Positions 37,938-52,800 of a stretch of DNA of 64,000 nucleotides are shown here, piece by piece. Under the pieces are notes generated by a model. The model ran no database searches. It saw only the letters and a program-made list of their open reading frames with translations, and was not told where the DNA came from. A program made the translations under genes and the position numbers. The first letter of the stretch is position 1; every line of letters begins with the position of its first letter. The DNA comes from Colius striatus (lineage: Eukaryota > Chordata > Aves > Coliiformes > Coliidae), in NCBI RefSeq assembly GCF_028858725.1, contig NC_084768.1, positions 29,914,664 to 29,978,663 of the forward strand. The letters are read 5' to 3'.

Positions 37938-40865
37938 GTAAGACTGTTTCATGATATACATACTCAAGATGATACAGTTGTCAGGCCAGATTCTGCAGCT
38001 ACTGTTCACTTTGAGTGATAGTTTCTTTTCTGGTGACTAGCGAGTTAATCACGTGCTGCTTGCTATGTGGTGGAAAAATTGCAGAATCAGGCCTCTGAAC
38101 TGTGCTTCCCTCAGCCCTCGTATGTCTCTTCTCATCAGAAGTGCTTACTAGAGTGAAAGAAAAAAATCACAGTTGGAACATAAAATGTCACTGATAAAAT
38201 AATGAGATGTGTATTACTGTTGAGCTGCCCCTAAATGTTATTTGTTTCAGTGACATTGTATTTAAGTCTTATTTATACTCTGGTTGTGTGTGTTTCACAT
38301 GTGAATCTGGCACATTTCAAATGGGTGATATTAGTGTATTCAGTCCCTACTATTTCCTTATTTGAAATAACATCAAGATTACAGCTTAATCTGGGTCTCA
38401 TGAAAAGGAATTACTCCACTGCCCATCTACCCTTGTCAAGATTGAAGTATCAAATGAGAAACTGAAGTTTGCATTCATGTGAGTCTCACCACTAAGTTTT
38501 ACTGGGTTGTATATTAGGTCTCCCAGTAAACTGCTCGGGGAAAAACAAGAAGAGGGTATTGTCATGTTAGGAATAGCATTGTCTGTTCAGAGTCAAAATC
38601 AATAAAATAGTGTTCCTGCCTGAGTACAGATGGAGGGGAAAACCATGTTTTGTAAAGCTAAGATTTCTTATTTACTTAGATTTTGTAGGAACTTCTCAAT
38701 TAAAAGATTAACCCTTTCCCACAAGTATGTTGTTAATTAGCTATTAAAGCAGGTTCCTGGTGTGGTTGGCAAGAACTACAGTAAGATGAGGAGACTGGAT
38801 AGCTGTAGGACAATTATCAGGGTATATGTGGCCACTGCTTTCTGTAACTTTAATATGTAACTCTGAGGCAAAGATGCACGTTATGTGAGCAGTGAATTTC
38901 TTCACCTTATGAGCTGACAATTCTGCAGTTCTAATCCTAGCTACTATTAAAGTAATGCACACTAGTTCACAGATGCTGTATTTCTAGTGTTTTCCCCTGT
39001 GCTCAGTGTAGGGAACATGTCTAAGACTTGGCATTAGATAACTAATTCAGTTCTTCAGGCAAGCTTTGCCAATTTCTTCTAGATCAGTTAAAACAGGGAG
39101 GTTTCATGCCCTTCCACTCACTATACATGACCTAGAAGAGACAGAGCTTTGTACTAAGTCTTGGCAGATCTTCCTCCGTGTGGTGGGTTTTTTGGGTTTT
39201 GGGATTGTTTTGTTTGTTTGTTCCCCTCTTGGTCCCAGTTGCTTGCTATTTAAATGTTACTCCCCACCCAGAAAGCCAAGAAAATGAAACCAGCACAAAT
39301 GCTTCCTCATGGAGAGCTAACTCTGTAGCTACTTGCTTTGTTCAGCTATTTTTGAGTTCTTGGCAAGCAAATAAATCTAAGAAAGACTTCAAAGAATAAC
39401 TTTTTATAGTTGTAATTCAGAATAACAGATGAGATTCCTGAGGCATCTTGAGACCAAAGAGGAAAAGTTTTAGAATGTAGAAGTTTGCTGCAAAATTTCG
39501 AGGAACAGAATAGCTTTAGTGATGTTGTATAAAAGTAGGAACACTGCTTTTCTTATGTGGATCAAGATGGGCATTTAATACCTTCAACAGGAATAAACAC
39601 AACTAAGGCCATCTTAAGTTGATGTTGTAGGGAAGCCACGTTCCATTTTGTCCAATACAGTAGTTGTTCTTTGGTTTTACAGAGCTTTTAAAAGTAAAGA
39701 GCTGTGTACGTTCCAAGTGGTGGAATTGTTTGTGTTTTCTGGAAACAGTGGTGTCATTTTACATCTCTAAGTGTGTGTAGAGTAATAACTGACTTCTGAA
39801 GACTTCTGTAGGTTAGAGGAGGGGGCTGAAATGGCTAACTGAAGGAATAAGTTAATAAGACTGACGTGGTGAATCACCAGTTCAAATATAGCCAAGGAGG
39901 ATAAACAGACTCTCTCTTGTGGCTTTTTTCAGCTTGTGGTCCAAAAAGGTGGTCTCCTAGCTTCCAGTCCTCAACGTAATTGGTATTAGCCTGATGTTAC
40001 TAGCACTCAGAGAGCTTCTGTCAGGGTTTCGCTTCTTTGGAGATGAAACAGTTAATTCAAGGCCCATTGTTCTATAGGTGTCTGAGTCACTGCAAGAATT
40101 CTCTCTTGCACTAGCTTTTGCTGGACCTGTTCTGTAAGGAGCTTAATTAGCCCTACTTGTGTTTTGAGAACAGTTAAGAATAAACCTAAATAAGAGATAT
40201 AGCATCCCTTAGAGCTTATATGTGAGGACATGATGGGAAATCATGTTTATTTGTATGTATATGTTTCCATGACAGAAGTTTAGAGTTTGTGGCAAATATT
40301 CGATGAATGGATTTAGCCAGCTTGTACTTAATAGCTGCCTGTGTTATTAACAGGCAGGGCAACAACCACAAATAGTGTTAGATGAGCCTTGAGGATTTTA
40401 TTACTTTATTAGGGGCTACATTAGTAATAAACAGCACTTTGCTATTGGAAGGCAGGGCCTGACATGTCACAAATTTCTTTCCTTGCGTGTTTGGTCACAT
40501 GGGAGACTAAACAGTGGATCATGCAGAGCAGGTTTTTTGCTTGCAGAGGGTGTTGATTGTATGGAGGCCTTGGGTTTTTCCCTTTTGGCAGCCTTTTACC
40601 TTTTTTTAGTTGTCCTCTCTCAAGTGGCTTTTGTTTTTAAAACTGTTGGGTAAGAAGCAGTTTCTGTTTTGTTTTGGTTTGAGTTTTTCAAAATAAGAAT
40701 GGGGTTGTTTAATTATAGACTGCACTAGGACTTTGGCCTTGATCTAAATTCAGGGTTCAGTGGGTTCACTTCAGTTTTTAAATATACAATATTATTTTTG
40801 AAGTTCTAATCAAGCCAGAAGATATGGCATATGTCTCTTCTGAAGTAGTTCAGTGTCTATCCTTA

Positions 40866-40900
40866 GAGTCATAGAATGGTTTGGGCTGGCAGGAACCTCT
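40866..40900 (-). mobile_element. CR1 LINE 3'-end fragment, minus orientation
   Basis: TCATAGAATGGTTTGGGCTG followed by GCAGGAACCT closely matches the avian CR1 terminal sequence (TCATAGAATGGTTTGGGTTG, then GAAGGGACCT), read as the complement of the element's 3' end. Only about 35 bp is left, a severely 5'-truncated copy. Confidence 0.6.
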
Positions 40901-43610
40901 CTCCTTGCAGGCATATAGTTAGAAAACATTGAAGGAAAGTGAAATTGATGCTTTAAGAAGTGTGCCACTCAGATCAGGCTTTGGACTGCTCATTGACTTT
41001 GAGCTGGTGGGCACAGATTTGTTGTACTCATTTTCTGGAAATCCAGGAGCTGGGTATTTCTTTCTCAGTACTCAGCTTTAATCTGTAGCTAACAGAATCT
41101 GCAGGGCTTCCTGCCATACTTACATGCCCCTGTAACCTAATTTCAACCTTTCCTTCAAGCTTCTTGCTGTTTTCTGGCTACCTTCCTAACCTGACAACTG
41201 TCTGTTCTCTTCCATTTCTTAATTTCCTGGCATACAGCATCCTCAGATTTGGAGAAACTTGTGTAGTAGTTTGAGCTCTGGTGTCAGTTAGCATGAGATA
41301 CTGCTGAGCATTTAGAGACCAGTGCTGAGGGACTGCCAGGAGGTTAGCAGACAGCATACCCTCCAGAGGACATGGAGCTGTGAGCCAGTTAGTGTGGAGC
41401 AGCCATGGTGTAATAGCAACAGCATCTTGTCCTGTGTACATTTACCATGGAATGGGCGCACAAGTGGGCATCTCTTTTAGATGGGAGGCAAACAAATTTG
41501 TGTGTTGCAGGTTCAATAGGCCTATGCTATTACACTGAAGCAGATAACATAGCATACAGTCCAGCATGTAAAAAACCTAATACCTTTCTGCAGATCTTGA
41601 AATTTTTGTTGGACTCTTGTCATCTGAATTTCTAAGAGAGAGGTCAGGCTCAAATCTTGTTATAATTAGATGTGTATGTGTTATGTACAGAATGAGTCAT
41701 ACAGCCTGATAATTCCTTCTTGGAGGAAATGAAAACCTTGACAGCTGTGTGTGTAGAAGATGAGCAAGGGAGAGTTCTGTGTTGATTAGGATATCTTGAA
41801 ACTGCAGTGCTTCACAAACAATAGCTAATTGTTACAACAGAGATATTATGGCTATTAGTAAAAAAGTGCACAAGTACTCTGCTGCCACAATCTGAAGCTT
41901 TAGCTTTACTTGCTCAGTGCAGGGTCTGACATGCATTGGTGCTTTCTAAGCCAGGGAGCAGGGCTGTGGCAGTGTGATAGGAACACACAATCTGTGACGG
42001 AGGGATGGACAATACTGTTTCAGCCAGCAACTGGATCTGCTGTCTGCCTGACATGCCTCTGCTGCAGCCTTTCCTCTTGCACATGTACTGCCTAGTCAGT
42101 CCTGATTCCATCCTGAGTGTCTGTTGTGGTATTAGATGTCTTGTGGGTCTTATTTAGGCAGCCTTGATTTTAAGGTGCTGTGCCAACATCATGGGAGCAA
42201 CAGTGAGGGGCGTAAGAGGTGAGCCAGCCTTCCTGGGCACTTGACTCCTCCAGTGCATCCCATTTGGTGAGTTTTCCTTACGTACTGCACTTTATAGATG
42301 CTGTGTGTGGGGGTTCATGGAAGTGCCCTGAAGTCTAGAATGTTTCCTGGATGCTCAGAGTGGTGGTGTCTGTAATAATACACTCTGGCAATATATAGTG
42401 TGGACAACAGAGTTTCAGGCAGACGTGTGTGCCAAAAGTGCTGTAAGAAAAGTCTTGACTTCTGCTTTGGCTTTTTAAAGAGAATCCACAGAATTCTTGT
42501 AACTTGTGCACATTTTCACTTCAATTATTTTTTTTTTTTTAATAGCTGTGTCATAAATCTCAGGAAAAAAGAATTACCACAGAAATCCTTCCAGACACAT
42601 TAAGTTTGTATCTTGGGCAAGATAATTGCTATTGGACAATTTCAACAGGTTGTACTGTAATAGCTTACTGAATTTAACACAGCTGGTTTTTGCATCAGCC
42701 ACAATTCATTGTTTTGAGACAAGAATGCTGTTATGTAGCAGTTTGGAGAAGACTTCTTTTTTTCCCTTCCTTGCACAATGTATCCCTTTTGTACTTCCAA
42801 AGTTCATCTCAATGAAAGAACTTGTGGCTTTTCAAGAAGGAATTTTTTTTTTCAATAAGTTCTGTGATAACTAAAAACTCTCCTTCTCTCTTCTCAACAA
42901 CACTAATCTAAATAGACTATGAATGCATTTAGTGGAGTTTCAGGCCTTTGGAGACCTTCCTTTTTGTAGTATTTTGGTTTTTAAGCCTTAGCACTGACAG
43001 CACTGATTGAAAAGAAAAAATATTAAAAGCTTAACATTCTCAGATTTGTTAAAATTATGCTTTTACAAGAAAGGGAAAGCAAGTTCTTCAAGTGAGAAGA
43101 TCCTTCTGAAGTGCAACTTCCACAGGCAGAATCTATCACTAAAAATAAGTAATTTTCCTTCTTTCTCTTTACATCCTCAGTTCTCATGCAACTTTCTGTG
43201 GACAGCTTCTGACCCTGATATGGAGGAAACCAGACAGACATCACTTAGGTCTCTTCTATGCTACAGCAAAAACTATAGGCATACCTTGCCTTCCAGGTGG
43301 CAATTGCACACTTTGGAGTGTTTTTAAAAGCTTGGAAACATTGTTCCTCCCTGCTCCCTCCTCCCCCATCTCCTGCAACACTTGCTTAATCCCTGCTGTT
43401 ATTCTATCAGTGTGATTCATGTTGTTTGAATAATTTTCATTTTACTCATGTAGCACTGCAAATATTTAACAGTAGGCTACCCTGCCAGCCCTAGGGAACT
43501 TAGTGTCTTTAGAACTGTAGTTCCTGTTGTCAGTCATTCTGCAAATATTCCATATGTCAAAGGAATTGTTCCCAGTTTAAGTAGTTACCGGTTTACCAGC
43601 TCAAGTTTAG

Positions 43611-43855
43611 TTCCTGGATAAGATGGCTCTGCTGGCTGTCTCTGAAGAGAATAGCTACAGTGCTAAATTGATTAGCTTGAGCTTGGAGACAACTGAAGAG
43701 AAGATTAAAGCACTGTTAAAGGTGGCACCAAGTAGAAAATTAGAAGAAATTAAAGGACTCTCAGTCCTGTTAGATAATGTTACTCATCTCCTGGATCCTG
43801 CTCTCCAATTTCTAGCAAGAAATCAATTTAGAGAATTATTAGGGGAATTCTGCAT
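43611..43855 (+). other. Exon-like open reading frame of unknown origin
   Basis: The frame opens exactly after TTTAG (the TAG is in frame) as FLDKMALLAVSEENS. It runs about 81 codons to a GTAAGA donor-like site at 43856; without splicing it stops at TAA 43857-43859. The product is Leu/Glu/Lys-rich and predicted helical (for example EEKIKALLKVAPSRKLEEIK), more protein-like than other intronic frames here. I recognise no family. As a TESK2 cassette its 245 nt would shift the frame. The upstream pyrimidine tract is weak. It could be a pseudogene fragment, a lineage-specific exon, or chance. Confidence 0.25.
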
Positions 43856-46800
43856 GTAAGATTAAAGGTTTAGATATTACCTAATGTGTGTAGTTGAGTC
43901 ACACTGATTAGAGGTTTCCAGATCAGTTTCTATTCCTCAACCTCTTGTCTTTTTCATTAACTACCCTTGCTTAGACACTTTGTATAGTCTTTCTGACTGT
44001 GGCATTGGAAAAAGAAAACTCCAGAGGAGAAGCAAAAAAGCAGAGAGGTGGGGAAATGCTAGAGATGTTTTGATCCTATTTCTCTCCTCAGATTTGGTCC
44101 CTAATTCTGGTCCAATTTGTGTGCATGATTCTAGTCCCGTTTGGGCATCTTGCTTGAGTGTGTTAGAGGTCTCAAGCAGTATGTTATGATCTTGTGGAAC
44201 TGGCAGCTGCTGTGACTTTCTGAAGAAGTGAAGTGAAAAACTGCAAGCTTTCTCTTGGATGTTTCTGTTGACAGCTCTGAGAAGATACCTGCTATTTCTA
44301 AGGGTCTTGGTTTTAGGTGGATGAGTCTTGATACAAAGTAGCATGGTATGATGGTAAAGGATATCTTTCAGATGACTTTCAGCAGCCAACAGCTGGCATT
44401 TTGGAATACCTCCTGGCTGTAGGATGCCACAGATGCCACAGGATGCCTGGCTGTTTAAACTTTGTAAGAACTCTAAGTATGTGTAAAATTCTGCAGATTA
44501 AACTGATCCATATGATCTCTCAGCCAATGAATAGCATGTGCTGTGGATTAATACAGTAATACATCTGTACTTGTATGCCTTATTCTCTTTGTTCCTAGTT
44601 CAGATTTTTTTGGTAACATTCATTAGCCCTACAGCTTCATTTTCTGTATTTCCCTGAGAATAATAAGAAGAGGAATTCTTTCAGTGGTGCTATAGTGGTT
44701 CCAGTGCTGGGAAGTGTAATGTGTAGAGGCAATCTGGGCCTTTGCAGGTATGAACCCCAAGTACCCGTCTCAGTTTATCCTTAACGAAAGTGTGTTAGAG
44801 GTGTGGGCTCCTCTGTCAAATTAGGGTTACTTTGTATCTCTCCCATTGTGGGCTTGGCTGTTGGAACTGAATATATTTAATTCCAGAAAGGAATGTTTTG
44901 ATGATAAGAATGGTTGAGGTATAAAACTGGAGTACCTATTGCTATTATTTGCTTGCCCCTTGTGCTACTTCAGTTGTAGGATTGGATGTCCAACCAGAAC
45001 ACATCCGTGTTATTTCCTCTGTTAATTTGGTTGCTTGGCTTTGTTAGCTTCTCCCTTACAGGAATCATTAAGACTCAGGCCTTGCATACACTTGCTTCAG
45101 CATCAAGAGAAAACCAACTGCACCCCAAGGACTTGACCTCTAGAGAAGAGTAATTGTAACCTGGTCTGATGGCAGCAGTAGTGGCACTCCCCTTAACTGG
45201 AGACTGTGTAAGAAGTTCACTGTAGGACCTGAGATGAGTAAGGGTCATGGCAGCAGAAGTAAGGTTTAAAACAGAGAAGGCAGTAACTCAGGTGTTAGGA
45301 AGACTAGACTAGTCTGTAATGTTAAAAGGTGAGAAATGTATTCTATTTCATTGCAAATGTTTTTCCAGCACTAAAATAAAATTAATGTGTCCCATCTGTT
45401 AGGTCTGTTCACTGTCTGCTTAGTACATTTTCTTAAAAACAGAAACACAAAACACTATCTCACCACAGAGAAACTGTTGTAAGCTCATAGATGCTTTGAA
45501 CTATCTGGTTAATTCTATCATCCTTTTTAAAAACACATACAGCTGTGGAATCTTTTTACTTTGGGGAATAGAATTGAGGTGAACCTACAAGATGCAAAAA
45601 TCTTTAACTGTGTGCTTGCTTACTGGCATGTGTGAATATCAGCTCTATCTTTGAGTTAAATGCAACCAACTGAATATGTACAGAAGGACAAGTCTATTAT
45701 CTGCGAGTTTTAATTCATGGGGCATGAGTGCTGAGACTAAGGAAGGACTGAAAGTATCACCTTTGTCACATACAGCAGTTAAAAAAAGGGACAGATGTAG
45801 GTAACAGACTTTACATAGAGACAAAGTGTTAAGAAGCTTCTGCTTATATTCCAAGATGAATGTGTTTATAACAAGGCAAACCAAGCCTCTAGCAGTATCT
45901 CTGTAATTTTAAACATCTTGAATCTTGAAACTGATACACCTTGGGATGTGCTTCAGATTTCTTGTATGAAAGTATATTTATTAGCTTTTTCTTAAATTAT
46001 TGTGTCATTAAAAAAAGAAATATCTATGAATTTGAATACTGGGTACATGTATGTGTGTCTGTATCTGAAATAAGCTATTTCAATAGCTTTATCCAGGACC
46101 ACATGTAGATCTTGTGCTTTTTCTTGTTCCCGTGTAGCTTGCAAAATTATTCCTAGTACATCTTTGATCATTTTGAAATACAGTTAGAGTTTTTTATAAA
46201 CTTGATTCACTGCAGACACTTCCCTTTCATGTCTTGATTGTTCATAATAGAATTTTGAAAATACATGTCAACACTTGAACCATATTTGATCTCAGTTTTG
46301 CCCTCATCACAGCATATGGACTGTCAGCTTCAGTTTTGCTGTAACAGTTCACTTAGCTTCTCAGTTTATACCAAGCCCCTGAGTGTGCTCTCAGCAAATG
46401 CAGAGTGATGCTTCATGACCAGCTCTGCCTCACCTTTCTCTGTGCTATACAAGGAATCATATTGTTTCATCTTCAAAGTGGTGTCCTTTTTTTTTTCCCC
46501 TGTGGATTAGTTCTGTGTAGGGAGCTATAGCATGTCTCTCCAACTTGAGAGATAAACATGTGAAAGGCTTAATATATCCGATACTTCCCAGCTTGCAGAA
46601 ATGGAAAGGCTCATTCCTGTGCCATTGATCCTTGTCAAGAAGCATGGACAGCTCTATAAGCAGTCATACACTGATGCAATATTAACTGGAGAGTGATAGA
46701 CTAACTAGCTGTATTGTTTTTGGGGGAAGAGTGTGTGCCCTAACTATATTTTTTGAAAGAGTGCATGAAAAACAAAAAGGAAAAATCCCATTTCCAGTAA

Positions 46801-49800
46801 TGATTCAATCTCGATTATCAACTCTGTGAAGGTCTGAGTAAGGGTTAGAGCACCATTGTCCTGTTTTGTCAGCTAAAGACATCTCCTTTTTGTTGAAATA
46901 ATACTGTCAGCACTTAGAGTGATCCTAGACAATTGTTTTTTGCAACAGCTAGAGGGTTGCAGACTCTGGTGCCCATCACTGCAGCTTGTATGTGAGATTT
47001 GAGTCGGGCTGATTAAAGGTAAACCTGACTCTTCTGTATGCACCAGTGCATGCAAAATTACATCTAAATATTATATAAGTAATAAGTAAATTAGACTGTT
47101 CAAAGGAACTGGAGTTTAAAAGCCTTAGAAAAGGGAGAGTAATATTGGTATTTGGAAAGTGTATCGCTGTTTAAACCTTATGCTACCACTTTAGGGCTTC
47201 ATGAAGTACTTCGTAACACAAAAAAGCAATGTCTAAGTGAAGATATTTCATAGAACTTAAGACAAAGTACATATTCTTTACTTTGTTTATATTCTTTTCC
47301 TTGGTAATCAAATATTTTTGTGAATTAGATAAAGGGAAGAAAGTCCCAAACACAGCTTGATGTACTGCACATACCAAAAAAGTACATTTAAAATCACACA
47401 AGGGGGCCTGGCTTTCAATGACAGAAGGCAGGAAATTTAGTGTTCTGGCTGAAATTCCATCTCCAGTTCATACTCTTACAGCCTGATGTTGTAGCATACA
47501 TGGTATGCTTGACCCTTTAGCTCTTTCTCCAGCAAAAATGAGAGGCCTCCACAGGAGTTTAAGCGAAGTCTGTCTGATTTGTAGCTTTGCAATTCTGAGT
47601 GCTTAAATTTCAAAAGTGGGGTTCTTGGAAAGCATCTAAAGGATCTTATTTAATTTAAGTGAGCTTTCAATTTTTTTCTTACATCTGATGGCTATTTAGT
47701 TTTTCATAAATGAAAGCTAACCATCAAGTCTGATTGCAATGATCAAAGACCCAGGGTTTTCAGAAGACTAAACAGCAGAGGATTCTGGGTTTTTTTAAAC
47801 TTAGTTTTGGGGTTGGTTATAGCAAGTAAACCCCACAGAATGCAGGGGACTAAATGTGGCATAGCCCCATTCGATGGGAAGTTAAATAGCGCTGTACTTG
47901 GGTACAACACTTCTCTGAGGAGAAGAGGAAGCTTTAATTACTGGATTTGGATGTGTTTCTTGTGGCTGGATGCCTGATGGGATTTGACTAATTCCCTCCA
48001 AATGCAACTTTTTAAAGAGAGTGATTTCCTGTCATGTACATGTGTAGAATTAGAATAATAGGTAAAAGATGTTCAGTTGAGTTCTTGCTTTACAGAAAGG
48101 TGGAAATGGAATCTTGCAGAGCTGCAGTAAAAAGCTCATTTGTGGGAAACAGATCTGGCAAAAATGTTGTCTAATGGAGGATGCAAGCTGGCCTTACAGG
48201 TGCTCTCTCATGAGAGAAGTGCTGGCAGATCAGTTAAAGGGAAATCCTATTGTGGGTTGGTGGTGACGAGATAAATTAAACACACTGGGCACAACTCTGC
48301 AGAGAAAGTCTCTCCTGTTACTGAAAGTCGTGTAAGCCCTGCATTGTGCTGAAGGCACAGTGAAACTGATAGCTGCATTCTCAAGAAGTGGTTAGGCAGG
48401 GAGAGAAAGGTGGATTCTCACAGAGAAGAAGGAGGTTCAGAGGTAAAAAGTACCATATTCAGAGACACTAAAGAAATCCTTATGTAAAGGCAGACTCCAA
48501 GACTTTGGAAAAATGAGTCTAACTTCAAGCACACAATCTATATTTATGCATGCAGGTGCTAGATCAGAAGTGATGAGCAGCCAGTTATTTCAGTGAGAAC
48601 TTATGGATGTGGAAGCTTTTGAATTCTGGTCTTTTTCTTAAGTGCCTGTGTGTGAGCTTAAAAGCTCATGGTCAAACCTCCCTCTTTTTTATTTCTTTTT
48701 ATCTTCTTTTAATCTCTTTCAAATTCTTTTTTTCCCCCCTCTTGTAGGAGGGTAATTGAGTTGTTTCCTCACTTCAGAGCCTGTAATAGCACACAAGGAA
48801 CCTTTTTTATTTATTATTTCAGTTGAGATAAATCAAAGTATGTTGTGTTCTGAGGAAGGCTTGCTAAACATCTTGCTGGTGGTAACCTCTTCCTCCTTCT
48901 TAGAAGGTCTCAAGGATAGAAGAAAGTAAGATAAAGGGCAGATAATTGTTGAACTGCAAACAGCAAGCTCCATTATCTCATTCCTTCTCTCCCTTCCTTG
49001 TGTATGTGGCACACACATGCTGGTTGGGGTGTGTGTTGTGTGGCAGTTTTTGGGGAAGCAGCAGTGTTTTGACACTCATCATAAGCCTACTTAACCATTT
49101 ACCATTGTCTCAAGCAAAAAGGAAAAATATTCTTGAGTTGCAATCCCTGCAATTATTTTATTGTGGCTTTCTGATATCCTGGAAATACGTCTAGGTTAAT
49201 AATAGTGAGAAGATGCAAACTTCTGAACATGAGGCATGAGAGGGAGAGAGGGGAGGAGAACTGAATGCTGTCTTGAGGAGTTGATTTTCCTGTTTCTTGT
49301 GTTAGTGAAAAGATGTAATCCAAATAGATACTGTGATGCTGCCCTTGAATTTTTTTTTGTCTGGGACTTTTTGTATACATTTCCAGTAAATTCATTCATC
49401 CCCTTCACTCTGGATCCCCGGAAACATACTCTTGAATTAACGAGTGTTCTGTAGTTTTAGTTCCTCATTTCACTTATCAGCCATCCAAACCATTCAGAAT
49501 CTGAGGTGTACAAGAAAATTCTCTTAGTGTTTGCTTTTGCACACCACTGTTAATGGGGGATCTTGATGCGTTCTGTAGTTGCCAATGATGGATGTTGTGG
49601 CACAGCTGGAGTGTTAAGGTTTGGAAAAGCACTCTGAAACAGCTCAAACCCAGTATTCCTTGTGCAGAATTTAAACCAAGTTTGTGCTATGAGAGGTGTC
49701 TGTGTGCTGTAACTTTTTTGCTCAGTAGATCCTTGTAGTTGTCACAAACATGAAAAAATGAAGTAAGCAGGGTATTTCTCTGGAATCTTGCAGGCATGTA

Positions 49801-52800
49801 GTCTGTGGGCTGCCGCTGCTGGTATTTTTGTGGGAAGGTGAGAAAGACTTTATTTAAAAAGAGTCTCCTTGTCAGGGGCTGCAGCTTGTTCTAGGCAGAA
49901 TGGAGTGTATAGTGTGTTCAAAATGCTGTCATTATGGACAGAGCCTTCTGCTCTTAACAGAAGTATTATTGTAGAGATGCTGTTTCTCTTCCCAGTGTCA
50001 GCAACAAGGTACTTTCACTTCTGTGCCAGTGTGCTAATTTATGCCATTGCTAGCTTGCCATATCCCAGATTCTTATCTGCACTGAAACTAGGCTCTGCTT
50101 AAAGTCTAAATGGTTGTGACTTCACATTATAAAATGCAGGGGTTTTGTTAGGCTTTCTTTGCTTTGTGGTATTTTTCTACTAATATAATTGCAGGAAGAA
50201 TGGTTATCAAGGTCAATTTGTATGGATACACTGGGAGTGTTTTCCGGTGCTAACAAAATAAATTCCTGAAGTATTTCAAACCCTTCATGCATGCAGGTTG
50301 CAATAGTTCCTGCAGATGAAACCTTGCTTACACTAGTCTGTTCCTAGCAGCAGGCAAGCTAGTGAACTTCAAATTTGGATTGAATGGAATGATAGGAAAG
50401 TGATAAATTCATCATGCTGACCATAAGAGCTGTTGGATATAGAGAATTAAGGAAGATAAATCTTGCCATATTCTTTTCCATGGCAGCACTTAAATGTTTG
50501 GAATGCAATAAATGATTTTCATTACAGCTCCTTCCTTGGTGCATGTTAGTGCTTGTTTGCCCTTACAAAATAAGCCATGCCTATACATGCCTGTTTAGGA
50601 GGAAGAGCCAGTGGATCAATCAATGCCACAACTGATATGGAAGAAGAAACAGAGGTGATCTCTTGACGTTTCTTGGCTTTCGGTCGTGAGTTCTGATCAG
50701 TAACCATGCTGTGGCAATTGCCTGAGGAAGCTTGCCCTTTCCTTTATAAACAGCTGACACTTATAAAAGCAAGATTATTTTAATCTTGTAATGGTTAACA
50801 CATCAATAAAAAAATAATGTATTTGCTTTTAAAGGATTAACTCATTTGTATTGATTGAAAGCAGAGGAGACATTGAGTGAGTTTAGGTTACCGACTTTTT
50901 TTTCCTTTGGTTGACCCCCAAGAGTCTGAAAGAAAAGTGGCTTTTTGAGGAAGACTTTTGGCTTTTCTTCTGTCCTTTCAATCAGGCTGTTTTTCCTAGC
51001 CATTTGAGCCCTTCTGGTCTTTCATGAAAAAGTTGTTTTGTTCTGAAATGTGCTTGATTCACCTGCATGTTCTGACTCTCTTTAGTACTTGTGATTTTTC
51101 TCTCTAGCAACATTAGGTCCAAAAATGTACTCATACAGCCCAAATTAAATGTTCGCCTTGTTCTGTTGTAATGTTTCATTTACTGTGTTTGGTGCAACTG
51201 CTGTTAGGTATTTAATAGAAATGGAAGGTTACTACTCAGAGCTACTTAGATGAGGTGGTTTTATAGGTTTTTAAACCAAGTGGAGGTCTATGAACTAGCT
51301 TCAAAACCAATTCAATTTAATCTGGTGGTCAGTCTCAGTGTATCAACTTCAAGTATCTCGTATTGTAGTTTTGAACACTCTGATACTACCTTTTCTAGTT
51401 TTAAACAATCGAAGCTGATGAAAACAGCTGGGGGAAAACAGGGAATTTCCAATCCTCTCACTTTAGTTAATTATGCCAGTTGTTGTAGCAGAAGGGTATA
51501 TTGGCTTGCTTTGCAGCCAGGGGTCTTCAAAGTAGTCACTTAGTGTCGAGTGTGACATATGACTGTTAAGCACATGAGAACTGAAGATTGGGTTGTCACC
51601 TCCTTGAAAAGGCTGATTTGAAACTTTTTAACTTTTGCAGAAAGCTGAGGGTTTAAAAAATCTCAACTTTATTTTATTAGGTACAAGAGTTACCTTCTTA
51701 ATTCCAGGATTAGAAATGATACAACAATGCAAGCTCTGTCTCTTTTGACACTGTTTCAAGGCACTTGTTGCTGATGTCTGCAGTGTCATTATTTTGTTTC
51801 CAGGTGTCCCTTTAGGGTCCAACTACATAGTCTAGCTTTTGCACTGAAGTTTCTTACTTCACACTGAAGGTGCTACAGCTGTGCTTCTAGTTTCTGTTTC
51901 CTCCCACTTCTCTGCCTGTTTTCTTCATTGGGCATCTCCAGTATATTAAATAGTTGCTATCTCAGTGTTTGTCTTGTAGTGTTCTGCGTCCCTGGAGCTC
52001 TTCATCTTCATTTACTTCATTTGGTCTGTCATCCTAAACACACTTTCCACACCTACTTTTCTTAACCACTTGATGTGTTGCCTTTGACGACATTCAGACT
52101 ACTGTATGGGGGAGTCTTGTGGTTATTTGTTGGTTTTTAAATGGCAAGCAGTGACATTTAAAGCAGACCAATTTTTTCTCTTTCCTGTGCAGTACCTGGT
52201 GGCTTGTTTATTAGACATGCATAACTGAAGGAGCATTGCATTCCAAAGTAGCACTAAAAACTCCTTGCAATTCCCTTCAGCCTTCCCCCTCAGACCTGGC
52301 AATAGTTGGAGTCTGGTTTTGAGCAGTAATTGCAGGAATCGTGTGAATCTGATGTGCCTTTTCTTGAAAAGCTTCTGATTGTCATATTAGTGTGTCCAAA
52401 CCTTTATTTTGAATGTTAAAGGCTAAAATCTGACAGCTGAATTTCAGTATTGATCTTTTGAAATAAAGCATGTAATGTTATGTGTAAGTATCATTATATG
52501 CTGAATTTCATTCTGTTCTTCATTTCATACATGAGTCTGATAATGTGACTGCAAATGTCTTGAAAGGAAGCAGTCCTATTATTCTATTATTAAGGTGAAA
52601 TTCCATGTCTCCTCATGACTGTTGTGTGGAGAAGGCTAAGACACTTTTATGTTTCATAGCATTAAGCAATAACATCAGAAGACTCCTCAACACTCTTTAA
52701 TCTGGAAAGCACCTATGTTTGCCTGAGCTTCTAGGTAATTTGTCCTTAATAGAAGCTACTGTCCTCTTTCCTCATAAGGTTTGGGAGAGTTGTAACAAAT

